Shown piece by piece: positions 34,601 to 45,687 of a stretch of DNA of 64,000 nucleotides (within the stretch, counting starts at the first letter, position 1; every line of letters begins with the position of its first letter). Origin of the DNA: Chalara sp. BL73 (taxonomy: Eukaryota > Ascomycota > Leotiomycetes > Helotiales). Under the pieces are notes generated by a model. That model was given only the letters and a program-made list of their open reading frames with translations. It did no database searches and was not told where the DNA came from. A program made the position numbers and the translations under genes. The DNA is taken from positions 310,001 to 374,000 of the forward strand of contig CAKJVC010000193.1 in assembly GCA_918026815.1 (NCBI GenBank), in the 5' to 3' direction.

Positions 34601-37600
34601 ACTTGCCTAGCGACTTCTGATTGGTCATTTCTCAACTTCGTGAGCTCGTTATTCGTCGTAGTAAGCTCCGCTAAGATGTCGTCGGTTCTCTGCTGGAGTT
34701 CTCGAATCTTAGCCTCTTTCTCTTCTATGATACGATCCATCTCCTCGCGGTATTGATCTTGGGTCTCATTAATGCTTTGGAGCTCCTCCTCAGAAGCTTG
34801 GCTAATGGATTTATACTGTTCCATTTGACTCTTAGCGCTTTCGAGCTCTGACCTCGACAGATCCAGATTCCGCTTTAATTCGGATATCTCTAGAGCTAGT
34901 TCTTGTTCTCTATTAAGGAGGTCACTATCAGACACCTCCACCATAGTATCGCCATTAATACCAGCTCGAGGTGTTGGGCGTGGCTGAAGCAGTTCCACGC
35001 GCTCTTCTGCACTTCGTAATTCAATGATCAGTTCATCATTACGAGACTGTAGATGATCACGAGTTGTTTTTGCAGCTACCAGTTCCTCTCGTGCCTGGCT
35101 AAGGCTAGTAGCAAGATCATCAATTCGTTTTTGATTTTGCTGGGCGTCGTACTCCTTCCGCAGTTGAGCCTTTTTGCTATCCTCAATCTCATCATTTAGT
35201 TTCCGCTTTGTTGTGCTCAGCTCGGCCTCCAAAGACTCAACCTGGGACTGCAATCGTCGTCGAGTTTCAGACTCAGAGAGCTCACGCTCGTTCTGCAATG
35301 TTTGCTGGTTGGCGATGAGAGTATTCAGTCTACTACGATCATTGATTAAGCTTTCATTGTCCTGACTTAACCGATCCTGGATTTCCTTCCAGAGCTTTTT
35401 CTCGGCTTTCAAGTTGGCTGTCTCATTGCGCATGCTCTCGACCATACCTCTGGCCTCGACAAGGTCCTCTGCAACTTGCTGAGTTCGGATGTCTTGTTTT
35501 GCGGCTGCTTCTGAGAGAACCTGTGACCGCTTTTGTAATTCCATGTTCTCATTTTGCAGCATCTTATAATTGGCAAGCATCATTTCATATCGATCATTAG
35601 CCAAGGTGAGTTGGCTACTGATCTTCGATATCTCAGCCTGAAGTGCTCCCTTTTCTAGTGACAATTTCTCTGTTTGCTCCTTCATGGCTCGACGATCAAT
35701 AGACTGTTCTTCGCGATACTGGTCGAATTGAGCTTGCAATTCCCGAAGCATAGCTGGATTAGAGTTCTGTTCTATTGTGGGCATAACACCGTTTTGATTT
35801 CCATCAACTGATTGTCCGAACATTGAAGCTAAATCTGAATCGACAGGCAATTGTCCACGATGTTGAGCCATACGACGGAACATATCGCGCTCTTTGACAT
35901 AGCTTTCAGAGCGAGTAAGGGTCGCCTGGAGCTCGTCTTTATAGTTCTCGATTTTCAATTGAAGGCTCTTGACTTGTTCATGATCCTTAGCCGCTTGGTG
36001 CTTGGCTGCTAGTGCTTCCTCGCTCTCCATCTGCGCACCAAGTTGTCTTGTGATCTTGAGCAATTCTTGATTCTTTTCCACAAGATCGTTGACATTGCGG
36101 AAAATAACAAGACGCTCGCTGATGAAACGATCCGTGTCTGTCATGCCTTCTAGCTCTTCCAGATTTAGATCTCCGCGAGCAATGCTTAGCATGCGCTCTC
36201 TTTGGGACGAGGTAAGCGCATCCATTCCTTTGTCTCGAGCTTCCACCTCAAACAATAGTGCCTTAATCTGTGCGCCAAGATCATGTACTGACTTTGTTAG
36301 AATTACAACTTCTGCACGCGCCGTCGATGCTTCACTTTCCAACTTTCGGGCCTCTTTCTTGGTACGATCCCTCTCCTTGCCAATTTGGTCGACAGATTTA
36401 GACATTTCCACAACTTCCTGTTGCAGTCTCTCATTCTCAGCTTGTACCTCCTCGATCTCAGGTTGCTTAGCCTCGGCGCTCTGCATAACCTCATCCAACT
36501 CAGCCTCGAGTCTACTCCGCGCCCGTCGCTCTGTCGCCAATTGGCCTTTGACTTTGTACAGTTCTTCAAGAGCCTGCGTAGTTGTAATTACCGATTTGCT
36601 GCGAGACGATCCAGGGGTGCCAAACTGGGCTGGTGAACCTGCACGTCCGAGCACAGACCCATTAAGTCCACGTCTTGGAGTCCCTGGGACTGACCCTCCC
36701 TGAGCTTGTGATGTTATAAGTGCCTCGAGACGATCCACCTCTGCTTCCAACTCCGCAACCCGGTGCTCTTCTTGTTCGCGGGCTTGTCGGTCTTTTTCGG
36801 CCTCTTGTCTAGAATGGCCAACCTCCTCTGCAGCTTCGTCCTTTACCTTCTCTAGCTCTACCTCGACTTCTCGCAGCCTATTACGGTGAGTTTCAGTTTG
36901 CTGTGATTGAAGTTCACCTAATCGTTTCGAAGTCTCTAGCTCCTGGTGGAAGCTTTCTTGAGCCTTTGCAGAGTCTTCCTCGAGCTGTTGAATCCTCGTT
37001 CGATAGTCTTCGGCCTTCTTCTGTAACTCATCCAATCGTGTGCGCAATGCCTGTGTGGACCGCGTCAAAGCCTCCACATTAGAATTAGACTCTTCGTAAG
37101 AGCGTTGAAGCTCAGCAATCTTGGCGCCTTTCTCTTTTCTGAATTTAAGAGCTTCACTACTCTTCGTTTTCAGCTCATTATCCAGCCACTCATTATTTCG
37201 CTTCGCTAAATCGATTTCTTGCTTCAGATTCTGTTCCCGAAATTTCGCGCTCGAAGCGGCAGACTCCGCATTCTGAAGATTTTGTTGAAGAACTGCAACT
37301 TGTTGACTGAGTTCTAGGCCTTTCTGGTGTTGCTTTTGCAATTCTTGTGACAGATTATCATTTGCGGTGGCTTTAGATTCGAGAACGACCAGTGTATCAC
37401 GATTACTGGATTCGAGCGTCGCAATCCGTGCTCGGAGAGTCTCTACCTCGGAGCTTGATGTAGTTGAGGAAGACTTAAGCGCTTGAAGTTCGCTCTGAAG
37501 CGCCGAGTTCGTGTTTTCTAATATTGGGAATTAGAGATCGGTATTTTAGGATTTCTCAAATATTCTTACCTGCTTCCTTAAGCTGTACCCGAACCTCTTC

Positions 37601-37864
37601 CACTGTCCTCTGCGACTTCTCAATGGTCGACCTTAAACCTTCGATACGTGTCTCCGAGCTTCGCACAGCATTTTCGAGTTCGATATCAACCCTGAGCTTA
37701 TCAGCAGCCAACTCATCATGCTCCTTTGCCTTCGCAGTAACTGCGGCAAGCACTGATTGAACGAGTTCTGCAATGGTAGGCGTGTTGACGATCGACGTCA
37801 GTGTTTGCTCTGGTATCTTGAGATACCCGGAGAGGTAAGCGACATCAATAGATGCTGTCGCCAT
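31669..37864 (-). CDS. mlp1: MLP1/TPR-type nuclear-pore basket coiled-coil protein
   Basis: Four exons give about 2014 aa: 37864-37570, 37517-32220, 32168-32008 and 31959-31669. Almost the whole protein from about residue 60 to 1600 is heptad-repeat coiled coil, rich in Glu, Gln, Lys, Arg and Leu. An MLP1/TPR-like segment lies in the middle (ERDMFRRMAQHRGQLP), and a C-terminal Pro/Ala/Gly- and RG-rich tail ends in six Gly codons plus Gln. The start MATASIDVAYLSGYLKIPEQ fits Mlp/TPR. Known role: nuclear basket, mRNA-export surveillance, tethering of SUMO protease and checkpoint proteins. The intron at 32169-32219 is 51 nt and contains no stop, so it was inferred from GTGAGT and ACAG ends and from the hydrophobic sequence it would otherwise add. 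Divergent from TFIIE-beta. Confidence 0.9.
31675..31692. repeat. (ACC)6 trinucleotide tract inside the mlp1 tail
   Basis: Six ACC units on the plus strand, read as six Gly codons (GGT) at the C-terminus of the MLP1-type protein. Confidence 0.9.
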
Positions 37865-38474
37865 GATCCTCACAGCGTGTCTGACAAGCGGGCACCAATC
37901 TGGGAGGTTATTGTCAAGTAAGATAAATTTGTTTGTTGGTCTGTGGCGCGTTAAAGAAATAGAATGAGGGTAAAGTCCCACAAAATCAATTCAAAACTGG
38001 ATAAATATACAATGTGAAGCGCATAGTAGTGAGTGTCCAGGGAATGTGACTTCACCTGTGAAATCACAGCTTCAAACGCATGGCATTCATTAACGTTGCG
38101 AATCAGTCCTTTGACTGAGAAGGTAGCTCCAAGTCTTGGGAGGACGAGAGCGGCCCAATATTGTGGATCCGCCTTGGCGTCAGCCTCGTCTGGGTCGCTT
38201 TGTCTCATTAATGTTCGCCTCAACCTCGTCTTTTTGGAACCTTGCAACCTCTACTCCATCTGATTACTACCCCATCAGACTGACCACAATATATTTCATC
38301 AAGGCCAGATCTTCTCTCAAATGATCAGAGGGAAACACCAAGGTAATTGGAGTCAATAGCTCCTGTTATGTTATTCTGAATGGATCAGGAAATGCTAACA
38401 TTGGGCCAACTTAAGGCGCCCGCTGCCCGCGAAATATTTCTTGACAATATCCTCCTCAATACTTTATATTCAAC
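37865..38474. promoter_or_regulatory. shared upstream region of divergent mlp1 and TFIIE-beta genes
   Basis: 610 bases between the divergent start codons. Frames inside are short and lie on both strands. No recognisable core element could be singled out. Confidence 0.4.
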
Positions 38475-39368
38475 ATGTCTTCTTATCTGGAGAAGCAGCA
38501 GGCTGCATTCGTCAGCGGTGCTATGTCTGCTGCACCAAAAATCTCGAACAAACGTACATTTGCCGCACCAACCGTCTCTGCTCCATCTCCAGCTCCCTCG
38601 AATACCTCGAGTACATCCAAAACTGACAATAGGGACTTGAAGCGTAAAAGAGAGCCTACAAATGTCGTCTATTCTCAACCTGCCGCGACTGGTTATGGAT
38701 TGGAAGTGATGACACAGATTCAATACGTTGTGGACTTCTTGAAGAAGAAAGATGAGGCCAAGACCTTTAGAGAGATATTGGAGTATCTGAGTCAAATGCA
38801 TATCGATGAGTCGCAAAAGAGGACTATCATTCAAATTCTCAAGAGACACGGCTCAGTGCAATGGATCCAAGACCCAAAGTCGAAGGCATGGGACTCAGGT
38901 ACTTTCAAACACCGGCCAAAGATCAATGTACGAACCAAGAAGGACTTGATCGCATATCTACAAATCAAGACGGATGCCCAGGGTGTATCTGTGAAGGATT
39001 TAAAAGATGGGTGGCCTGATTGTGAGGATGCAATCAATGAGCTGGAGGCAGAGCACAAGATACTGGTCACGCGGACAAAGAAGGATAATCATGCCCGAAT
39101 GATCTGGGGAGACGATCCTTCTCTTCATGTCAGGATCGATCCCGAATTTCACATCCTCTGGCGACAGGTTGAATTGCCCAGTGTTGACGACACTGTTCGA
39201 AAGCTTCTAGATGCCGGTCAAAAGCCAGCCAGTGAAGACCCGAGCAAGCGTGTCAAGCCTCCCCCAAAGCCGAAAGAGAAGAAGAAGAAGGCTCCAAGAA
39301 AGGGAGGTCGAACAACCAATACTCATATGCAACACCTTCTCAAGGATTTTTCTCATTTGAAACGTTGA
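38475..39368 (+). CDS. tfa2: transcription initiation factor IIE subunit beta
   Basis: Single exon of 297 aa starting MSSYLEKQQAAFVSGAMS. After a Ser/Ala/Pro-rich N-terminal ~75 residues comes the tandem winged-helix core of TFIIE-beta: YVVDFLKKKDEAKTFREILE, then KINVRTKKDLIAYLQIKTD and VKDLKDGWPDCEDAINELEA. The segment RMIWGDDPSLHVRIDPEF and the Lys-rich end KKKKAPRKGGRTTNTHM with HLLKDFSHLKR match the Tfa2 C-terminus. It partners TFIIE-alpha in the RNA polymerase II pre-initiation complex and stimulates TFIIH. The family is usually 280-330 aa in fungi, so it looks complete. An in-frame upstream ATG is absent. Confidence 0.93.
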   Translation: MSSYLEKQQAAFVSGAMSAAPKISNKRTFAAPTVSAPSPAPSNTSSTSKTDNRDLKRKREPTNVVYSQPAATGYGLEVMTQIQYVVDFLKKKDEAKTFREILEYLSQMHIDESQKRTIIQILKRHGSVQWIQDPKSKAWDSGTFKHRPKINVRTKKDLIAYLQIKTDAQGVSVKDLKDGWPDCEDAINELEAEHKILVTRTKKDNHARMIWGDDPSLHVRIDPEFHILWRQVELPSVDDTVRKLLDAGQKPASEDPSKRVKPPPKPKEKKKKAPRKGGRTTNTHMQHLLKDFSHLKR

Positions 39369-39980
39369 AGTGGGTGGAGATTCACTCCAACGAGATGAAA
39401 TATAAAGAGAGGTCGCGCATCTACGTCAAGATGCTGCTCCCAGATAAGCCATAGCATGTAGAATTGCTGGCTTTCTGTTCCGGTACATGCATTTACCGGT
39501 TGGTGCAGGATTTTAGGTGATTCTAGCAGTGGTGTTGGGGTTGAAAGGCGAATGAAATTGCCGCACACATTATCACTATAGATAGCTAGAGCCGAATTCC
39601 CCCATATCGAGACATGTCTCAAAACATTAAACTCGTTAATAAGCATCGTTCCTAACTCCCATGGGGCTTATATACTCCGTCGTGTTATTCTTCTCGTACC
39701 GCATTGAGCCCCTTACGCGACCCCACTTTATTACGGATGCCGAGGCGGGATTGGCATGGTATATCTTACAATTGCCTTATAGTGGAAGTGGAAGATTAGA
39801 AATCAGAAAGTCACCTCCACTAGCTTTTCCCCCTCCCCCAAACCACTGATAAGTAATCGCCTATTTCCTTCACAGAGTTGCATCAATTGGCATATAATTC
39901 ATATATACTTCTCCAGTCCAATATTATATCCCTCATTCTGGCATCCTATACTTTCCTACTAGTGATACTTCTTACTTTGC
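39369..39980. other. intergenic
   Basis: 3' flank of TFIIE-beta and promoter of the DsbA-like gene. No supported frame. Confidence 0.6.
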
Positions 39981-40864
39981 ATGTTCCGTGCGACGCTACC
40001 CAGAATGACGAAGTTCGATATCGAAATTGTCAGTGACACTGTTTGCCCGTGGTGCTATGTGGGCAAGACGAAACTCGACAAGGCTATCAAGACCTATAAT
40101 GAGTTGCACCCTAATTCCGGGGATGAATTTTCCATCACATGGATGCCATTCTACCTTCAACCGGGATCTCCGAACAAAGGTGTGTGGAGTTCTGGGTTAC
40201 TTAAGATTCAATTTGGTATCATTTACTAACTAGTCTTAGGCGTCGACAAGACAAAATAGTATGTTTTCCAAATTGCGCTCCATTGACACTTCATTGGGTA
40301 TCCTCACTAGATTGGCCAAACAGGAATCTCATTGCTTCCGGCTGTTAAGAGCCTCTAGTCAAAAAACCACCACATACTAATGCAAATTATAGCTATCACG
40401 AACGCTTCGGCGCGGACCGTGCCAAGATGATGTTTGAGCGGCTCTCCCAAATCGGAAAAGAATGCGGCATTCCCTTCAAGTTCGGCGGCAAGACAGGCAA
40501 TACCCGCGACAGCCATCGTCTAATCCAGCTCGGAAAATCCAAATCCCCAACCATCCAAACCCGGGTCGTAGAAGAGCTTTTCAAGTCGTATTTCGAGCAA
40601 GAAGGTGACATTACGGACCATGAGACGCTGAAGAATGCTGCTGTGAAGGCGGGGTTGGACGAGAAGGAGGTGGAGCAGTGGTTGAAGAGCGATCAGGGTG
40701 GTCCGGCGGTGGACAAGGAAGTTGAGGAAGCGCAAAGGAATCAGGTTACTGGTGTCCCAAACTTTACACTTCAGGGAAAGTATGAGGTCGGTGGTGCGCA
40801 AGACTCTGCGGTTTTTCTCAGGCTGTTTGAGAAGATTAAGGCTGTGGAGGCTTCGAAGGCGTAG
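39981..40864 (+). CDS. DsbA-like thioredoxin-fold oxidoreductase (FrnE type)
   Basis: Three exons (39981-40179, 40240-40258, 40393-40864) give about 229 aa; an alternative ATG at 40005 (MTKFDIEI) would give 221 aa. The second exon is only 19 nt. The CPWC motif lies in VSDTVCPWCYVGKTKLDKA at about residues 22-25, and the cis-Pro segment is VTGVPNFTLQGKYEVGGAQ near the end, the arrangement of DSBA-like/2-hydroxychromene-2-carboxylate isomerase proteins. Middle helices include FGGKTGNTRDSHRLI. No secretion signal is evident, so a cytosolic or peroxisomal disulfide or glutathione-linked activity is likely, but the substrate is unknown. Confidence 0.88.
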
Positions 40865-41534
40865 TGAGTCGATTGCCTCCAATCTTCTGCTTCTCATCGT
40901 CTTTGACCCTGCGCTTCCATCTTAGAAAAGCTTAGGTCCAGTTTGGAACGGCCATACCTTGAATCGCATGTCTTACAACCAGCAGCTTTCTGATTAAGGT
41001 CAAATTGTGAAGGTCCAGAATTATGTATGAGTCTCATAGCGTCAGTTGCAACGAGTATAGCATGCGTACATAACACTTTCTCCCAGATCTCACCTACATT
41101 GCAGCGTATCTCAAATTCTATGTCTGGTGTTATTGAGTTTCTCAAGGAGCTCACAAATGTGGTGATAGCAAGATCTTGAGAATGATCAAGAAGCTATTTT
41201 ACCGTTCTCAAATGGCCTCAGAATATTAGAAGAAGACACTTACTTCTTAAATTCGATCGCGCTCAACGTGCTCAGCGCATTAAAGCCAGGCAAATACATA
41301 GCAAAAGAAACGACCGAGATCTCAATGTAGATATCACCGCAGATCACCCAGTCTCGGTATCCGAAATCCATGCTTACTCCTCACGAAAGCTCCAGCAACC
41401 TATTTCAAATATACGGCATAATCTTAATATCTCGACTCTGGCCCCTTCATCATTAAAAAGACATTATCAAACCTCACGCCGTCAACCCCTTAACAACTGA
41501 ACCGCGTCTCATAGACTCGTTAACTACCCGCCAA
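40865..41534. other. intergenic
   Basis: No firm gene. A minus-strand ATG frame near 41370 (about 43 codons) is followed by a GTAAGT donor and could extend to a ~60 aa product, but nothing supports it beyond splice-like signals. Confidence 0.45.
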
Positions 41535-42000
41535 TTAGCTAGCAGCGGCATACTTCCTACTCGGGTACTTGCATCCCCGATATTTGAACGACGGAGCCGT
41601 AGCGCCTCCTTGTCGCATAACAACCGTGTACTTCAGCAGTGAATAGAAGTTGATGACTTTGTTGAAGGGGACGGCGGGGTTAATGCCGAGCTCGACGCAA
41701 CTCTCGTCATAGAGGCAACCTTCGATGGTTTTGCCATCCGGGTTGACTTTTGTTCCTGCGGATGGTTAGTTGGAAAATGGAGAGTTTTGAGAGAGGAAGG
41801 GGTGGGGGAATGAAGAAGAGAATAGGATCGAGAGTGCAGACTGTGTTACCGAATTGCTAGAAGTGCTCGTTTTCTGTATACATTTTCTGTGTAGAGCTTT
41901 GGCTGGGTGGACAGGCTTTAGCTCTGCAACTTGGGGGGATTCTAGGTAAGAGGTTGGAGAGGGTGAGGGAGAAGGCAAAGACGAGGGTGAGGGGGTTCAT
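41535..42000 (-). pseudogene. candidate small secreted protein with an in-frame stop
   Basis: Exon 42000-41850 begins MNPLTLVFAFSLTLSNLLP, a good signal peptide. A strong intron (41756-41849, branch site CTAAC, GTAACA...CGCAG) joins it in phase 1 to exon 41755-41535, whose frame reads TKVNPDGKTIEGCLYDESC and later MRQGGATAPSFKYRGCKYP before TAA. The first exon contains TAG just before the donor (codon 48), which would truncate the product; CAG to TAG is a one-base change. A weaker donor earlier in exon 1 would skip the stop and give about 95 aa. So it is either a recently broken gene or a gene spliced at a poor donor. No family recognised. Confidence 0.45.
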
Positions 42001-44719
42001 GTTTGCTGCTATTGAAATGCCTTGTTGACTTGACCCAGACGTCATTATATGTTGATACGAGTGCAAGGTTTAGACAGAGCTAGCTATCCTCGCGCTACAA
42101 GAAAGACTGACAGACCTAAGGCTGTTTACAGAGATGTAGGCAGCTATGTTGCTGAATTTCAAGTGACCTTTCACATGAAGCTTAGCTTGTGTGGAAGTAT
42201 GAAAGATGTGTGAGTGTGTGTGCATGAGTTATGTACTGTGATATGTGATAGTATTTGAAGTGAATGTCGGAAGTTGATCGAAGAGTAGCGGCTGCAAGGA
42301 TGTTGCTCTTTTATAGATGCAGCGGCCATCTAGCGAGTGGTGTCCTCAGTGACTGTCCTCGGCTCCTCAAGAAATATGTGATTGTCTAAATTGAGAATGG
42401 GACGAACAGATCATAACGTATATGGGTCGACGAAAGCAATGATTCATCCTCCTCACCAGCGGATATTCTTCATTATGGATTAGAGCATGATTACCGTGGA
42501 TTCGGTTCTTAATCTTGGAGGCTATCAGATGGCTTCTATTCAAGAGGCCTCCAGGATTTGCTTTACGCCAGGAAAAGCGTCTTCTACTCCTTTACATGCG
42601 ATACGCTTCGAATTTACATTCGTCAATCGAATTTCTGTGAACAAGGATACATCATAAGTTAATCTATCTGTAAATAAGGCATATATGAACTTTTGAGGTA
42701 AAATCAAGTTATCTAAAGGAAACTTGCCAGCTATTCATCATTCCTTCAATCTAGGCAGATGTGTCTTGATCTTCCTTTGAGATCTCACTCGAAAACCTCC
42801 GATGTCCCCCTGTGTAGTGAAGAAGGTGGACGACAACCCATTAGCGTGCTCATTCATACATGCAGTAATCAGTTATAGCGCAGGTGCTAGCCTCATATCT
42901 GCATGAGAGTTCACTCTCGACATCTTTGGCTTAGGTCGTAGCGTAACAACTTTCGTAGGTCGAATCTCCTGCTGGACAGAACGGCCTCCAATATTGGATT
43001 TTACATTTTTCATGACCGGATAGCGACTTGGACCTTGCTTTTGTGCTCGCTTTGAATTTGCTTGAGTGGTGAGCGGTAAGTATTGGAATCGATAATATCG
43101 CCGGTTGGTCTGCATTGATGATATCCGCTGCCGTCTCTCATTTCTAGTAGCTTTCCAACGTTCTTTAACCTGACAAATGAAAACTTTATTCCAGTCATAC
43201 TTTTCATAACCAGACGAAAGTTTTTGACAATATTTGCACACTTGCCTGCTTACTACGACTTCGGCTATCTTATGGGCCTTCATCTCTTGTGATCGTGGCA
43301 GGTAGGCGACTTGCCTTTTCAGTGGAAGCTCCTCTCAGGTGAACTTGAGCGGGAGTCTGCGAACGTACTAAAGCATCAATTTAGGTTCGACATGGGATGC
43401 GTACGAGGTGCCTTGGCCTGACCATGATGTCTATCGAAGCCATCCGTTTTTGAAGATGTGCCCGTAGAAAGTCCCTAAACGGGAGACTTCTTTGATCCAT
43501 ATCTCATCATATAAAGCTTGTGTGATGCTGAGAATAACCCGTATATCCTGAAATTGAACGCATGGGTGGAAAGCAGCTACCATCAACCTTTCGTGCCATG
43601 CTCGCACCTGTCTTGAATGGAAGCTCAAAAGGAGCCAGGGGTGTCATCGTATGCCCGCCGTCTCTGTGTAAGGAGAATTGCCCATATTCTCGACTGGCTT
43701 CGCATGTTTCTTAGCATCTACAATCGACTCATGACTAGCTCTGAAAGGCTCGATGAATAATTTAGAGCCTGTCGCAATCTAGCAAGGTCTTCATTATCTC
43801 CAGCTCCGTGCCTTGTGCGGTACGATTTGACTTTCCGAGTGATTTTAACTTCAAAGTTTCTGCAACAATAGCTTCAATAGATTCCACTATGCTTGCTATT
43901 TGAGGAGGCCGAAGATCAGGGGGGATGCCATTCTCCTGCTCTATGTACTTCTCAGTAAACACCGCGTGTATAGTATATTATCCTTGAAAAGAGGGATGAT
44001 AGCCTTTATGCCTCCCAGTTCTTGGCGTGTAATTGGCGCCATAGCGGAGTGATATGAGTGCAAGAAATTGCGAAGATGGAAGATGGATAGTAGACTTCGA
44101 GTTTCAAGTAGAGGCAAGGATACGCTTTGAAGAAAGTTGAATCTAGCGCTCAATCTGACTTTTCAGATCGATATTGTGGTAACAGAGTTACGAAGGAGCT
44201 ATCAAAACGAGGATAAAATGAAGGATTTCGAAGATGCCTTCACTTTTCAAATTCGCGAATCTGATGAATGAAATCCAAGAAAAAACTAATGATGCACTAA
44301 ATCTTTGAAGCCGCGTAATATCGAAGATGGGTGACCCGGTCTATCACTACACGAACACTTTCGTGCGTAGTACTAACTACTTGGCCCTGTTAATAGTACT
44401 CAGAGAAGCGAGATGAGCATTGTGCAATACATTTTTGATAAGAAATCTCGATACCAGATATGATAGATGTGACAAGTTACTGATCATGATCGTGCTTATG
44501 AATTTTTAATTTCGGAAACAGTGCTGCGAGCTTTCACAATACAATTGTCCATATAATAATCATAACTCTTATGTATAAAGAAGTGGATCATATATCATAG
44601 GGTTTCCAACCCCTCAAAGTGCTTGCCAGGTTTTGAAGACTTCGCATTCTCGCTGCCGGGAGCATACAGGTAAGCACGGAGCGCCTGGACAATGAGCAGG
44701 CGTGTGACACATAGATGAC
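42001..44719. other. accessory-looking stretch with fragmentary minus-strand ORFs
   Basis: Minus-strand frames at 43283-42873 (136 codons, starts MKAHKIAEVVVSRQVCKYCQ, basic), 43628-43431, and 44041-43762 are individually open but do not splice together cleanly. The segment starting MAPITRQELGGIKAIIPLF at 44041 would run into EKYIEQENGIPPDLRPPQIA at 43950 only if a frameshift is allowed. No family is recognised. This may be a decayed gene or two, or noncoding AT-rich DNA with chance frames. Confidence 0.35.
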
Positions 44720-45687
44720 TTAGGTCACCACTATGCTATACTGTGATGCTGTGAATACAGCATTAGAGCCTATGGCGAATTAGTACAATTCCTATCTAAG
44801 ACCTCTAATAAAATATTACGTACCAGTGAATGTCTCTGTACCCGCACCAATACTTTGCAGATACTGTGATGCTGGAAGGCCTTGGGAGCTTCGAAGATAA
44901 GTGAGGAAAAGATTAATATCTGCTGAAAAACTGGTGACTTGGCTCGATGCAACAAAGCTGAACACATTCATTGAGCCGTTGAGTCCTTTGTAAAGTTTCC
45001 AGCTAGTTCCTGCAATAGTGATGGTTGCAATAGGTGAGCCAGTGCTTGAGATAGGCCCGGCACCGCCAAGTGCACCAAGCCAAATCATGATCTCATATTG
45101 TGGACTCCCGGTGGTGGTGGACGACGTGAACAGATCATAGGCTACATTAGCAATGACGCTAGATCCGGTGTAGCTGATTTCTAATTCAGTTGTGAAAATA
45201 ATAAATTGTGAAGAGCCTCACCTCCACTTCCAAGTACTTGCAAGTGTTTTGACAGCCGAAAGTTGTCTTACAGTTGCAGAAACCACCACATTTGCATATG
45301 ATTTAACTTGGCCTGCGCCACCAGCCCAAGTCCACGAAGTTGACCATGCAAGATTCGTACCACTTAGAGAGTTATAGGTAGTACACTGGGACCCAGATGT
45401 TGCCGAAGCCTTGCCCCATAAGTTTTGGTAGACGATATAAGTACCAGTCTGCACTTAAAACACAATACATTAGCTTCAGTGGCTCTCTCTATCTTTGCAA
45501 AATCTCCAAGCAATTGATAGTCCACCGTGGTTTATAAGACTGAATAAGTCAGAGATAATATAAAATTCGAAATACCTGAATCCCATTGACCACATATTGT
45601 TGTTGCGCGCTTTTCGATTGTTTGAGTTGGTGAGCATGAAGCCCCAACAACCAAAAAAGCCGGAATGAAGGACTGGAAAAACTTCAT
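44720..45687 (-). CDS. GH12 endoglucanase / xyloglucanase, secreted
   Basis: Four exons give about 247 aa: 45687-45576, 45453-45222, 45173-44824 and 44769-44720; introns of 122, 48 and 54 nt. A signal peptide starts [20 protein letters not shown] and is followed by a possible KR processing site. Then [31 protein letters not shown] and [12 protein letters not shown], all GH12 landmarks. The catalytic nucleophile is Glu in [12 protein letters not shown] (about E142) and the acid/base is Glu in [12 protein letters not shown] (about E228). The family hydrolyses beta-1,4-glucan or xyloglucan in plant cell walls; substrate choice cannot be settled here. No carbohydrate-binding module. It is the only obvious plant-cell-wall enzyme in the window and sits in a gene-poor stretch. 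Confidence 0.92.

Noticed and set aside
36089..36703. 204-codon plus-strand frame opposite MLP1
   Set aside because: Antisense of Glu/Gln/Leu-rich coiled coil gives long Ser/Arg frames; no independent support.
41100..41372. Minus-strand ATG frame with a GTAAGT donor, possible ~60 aa product
   Set aside because: Splice-like signals only; no conserved features, and several acceptors give unrelated frames.
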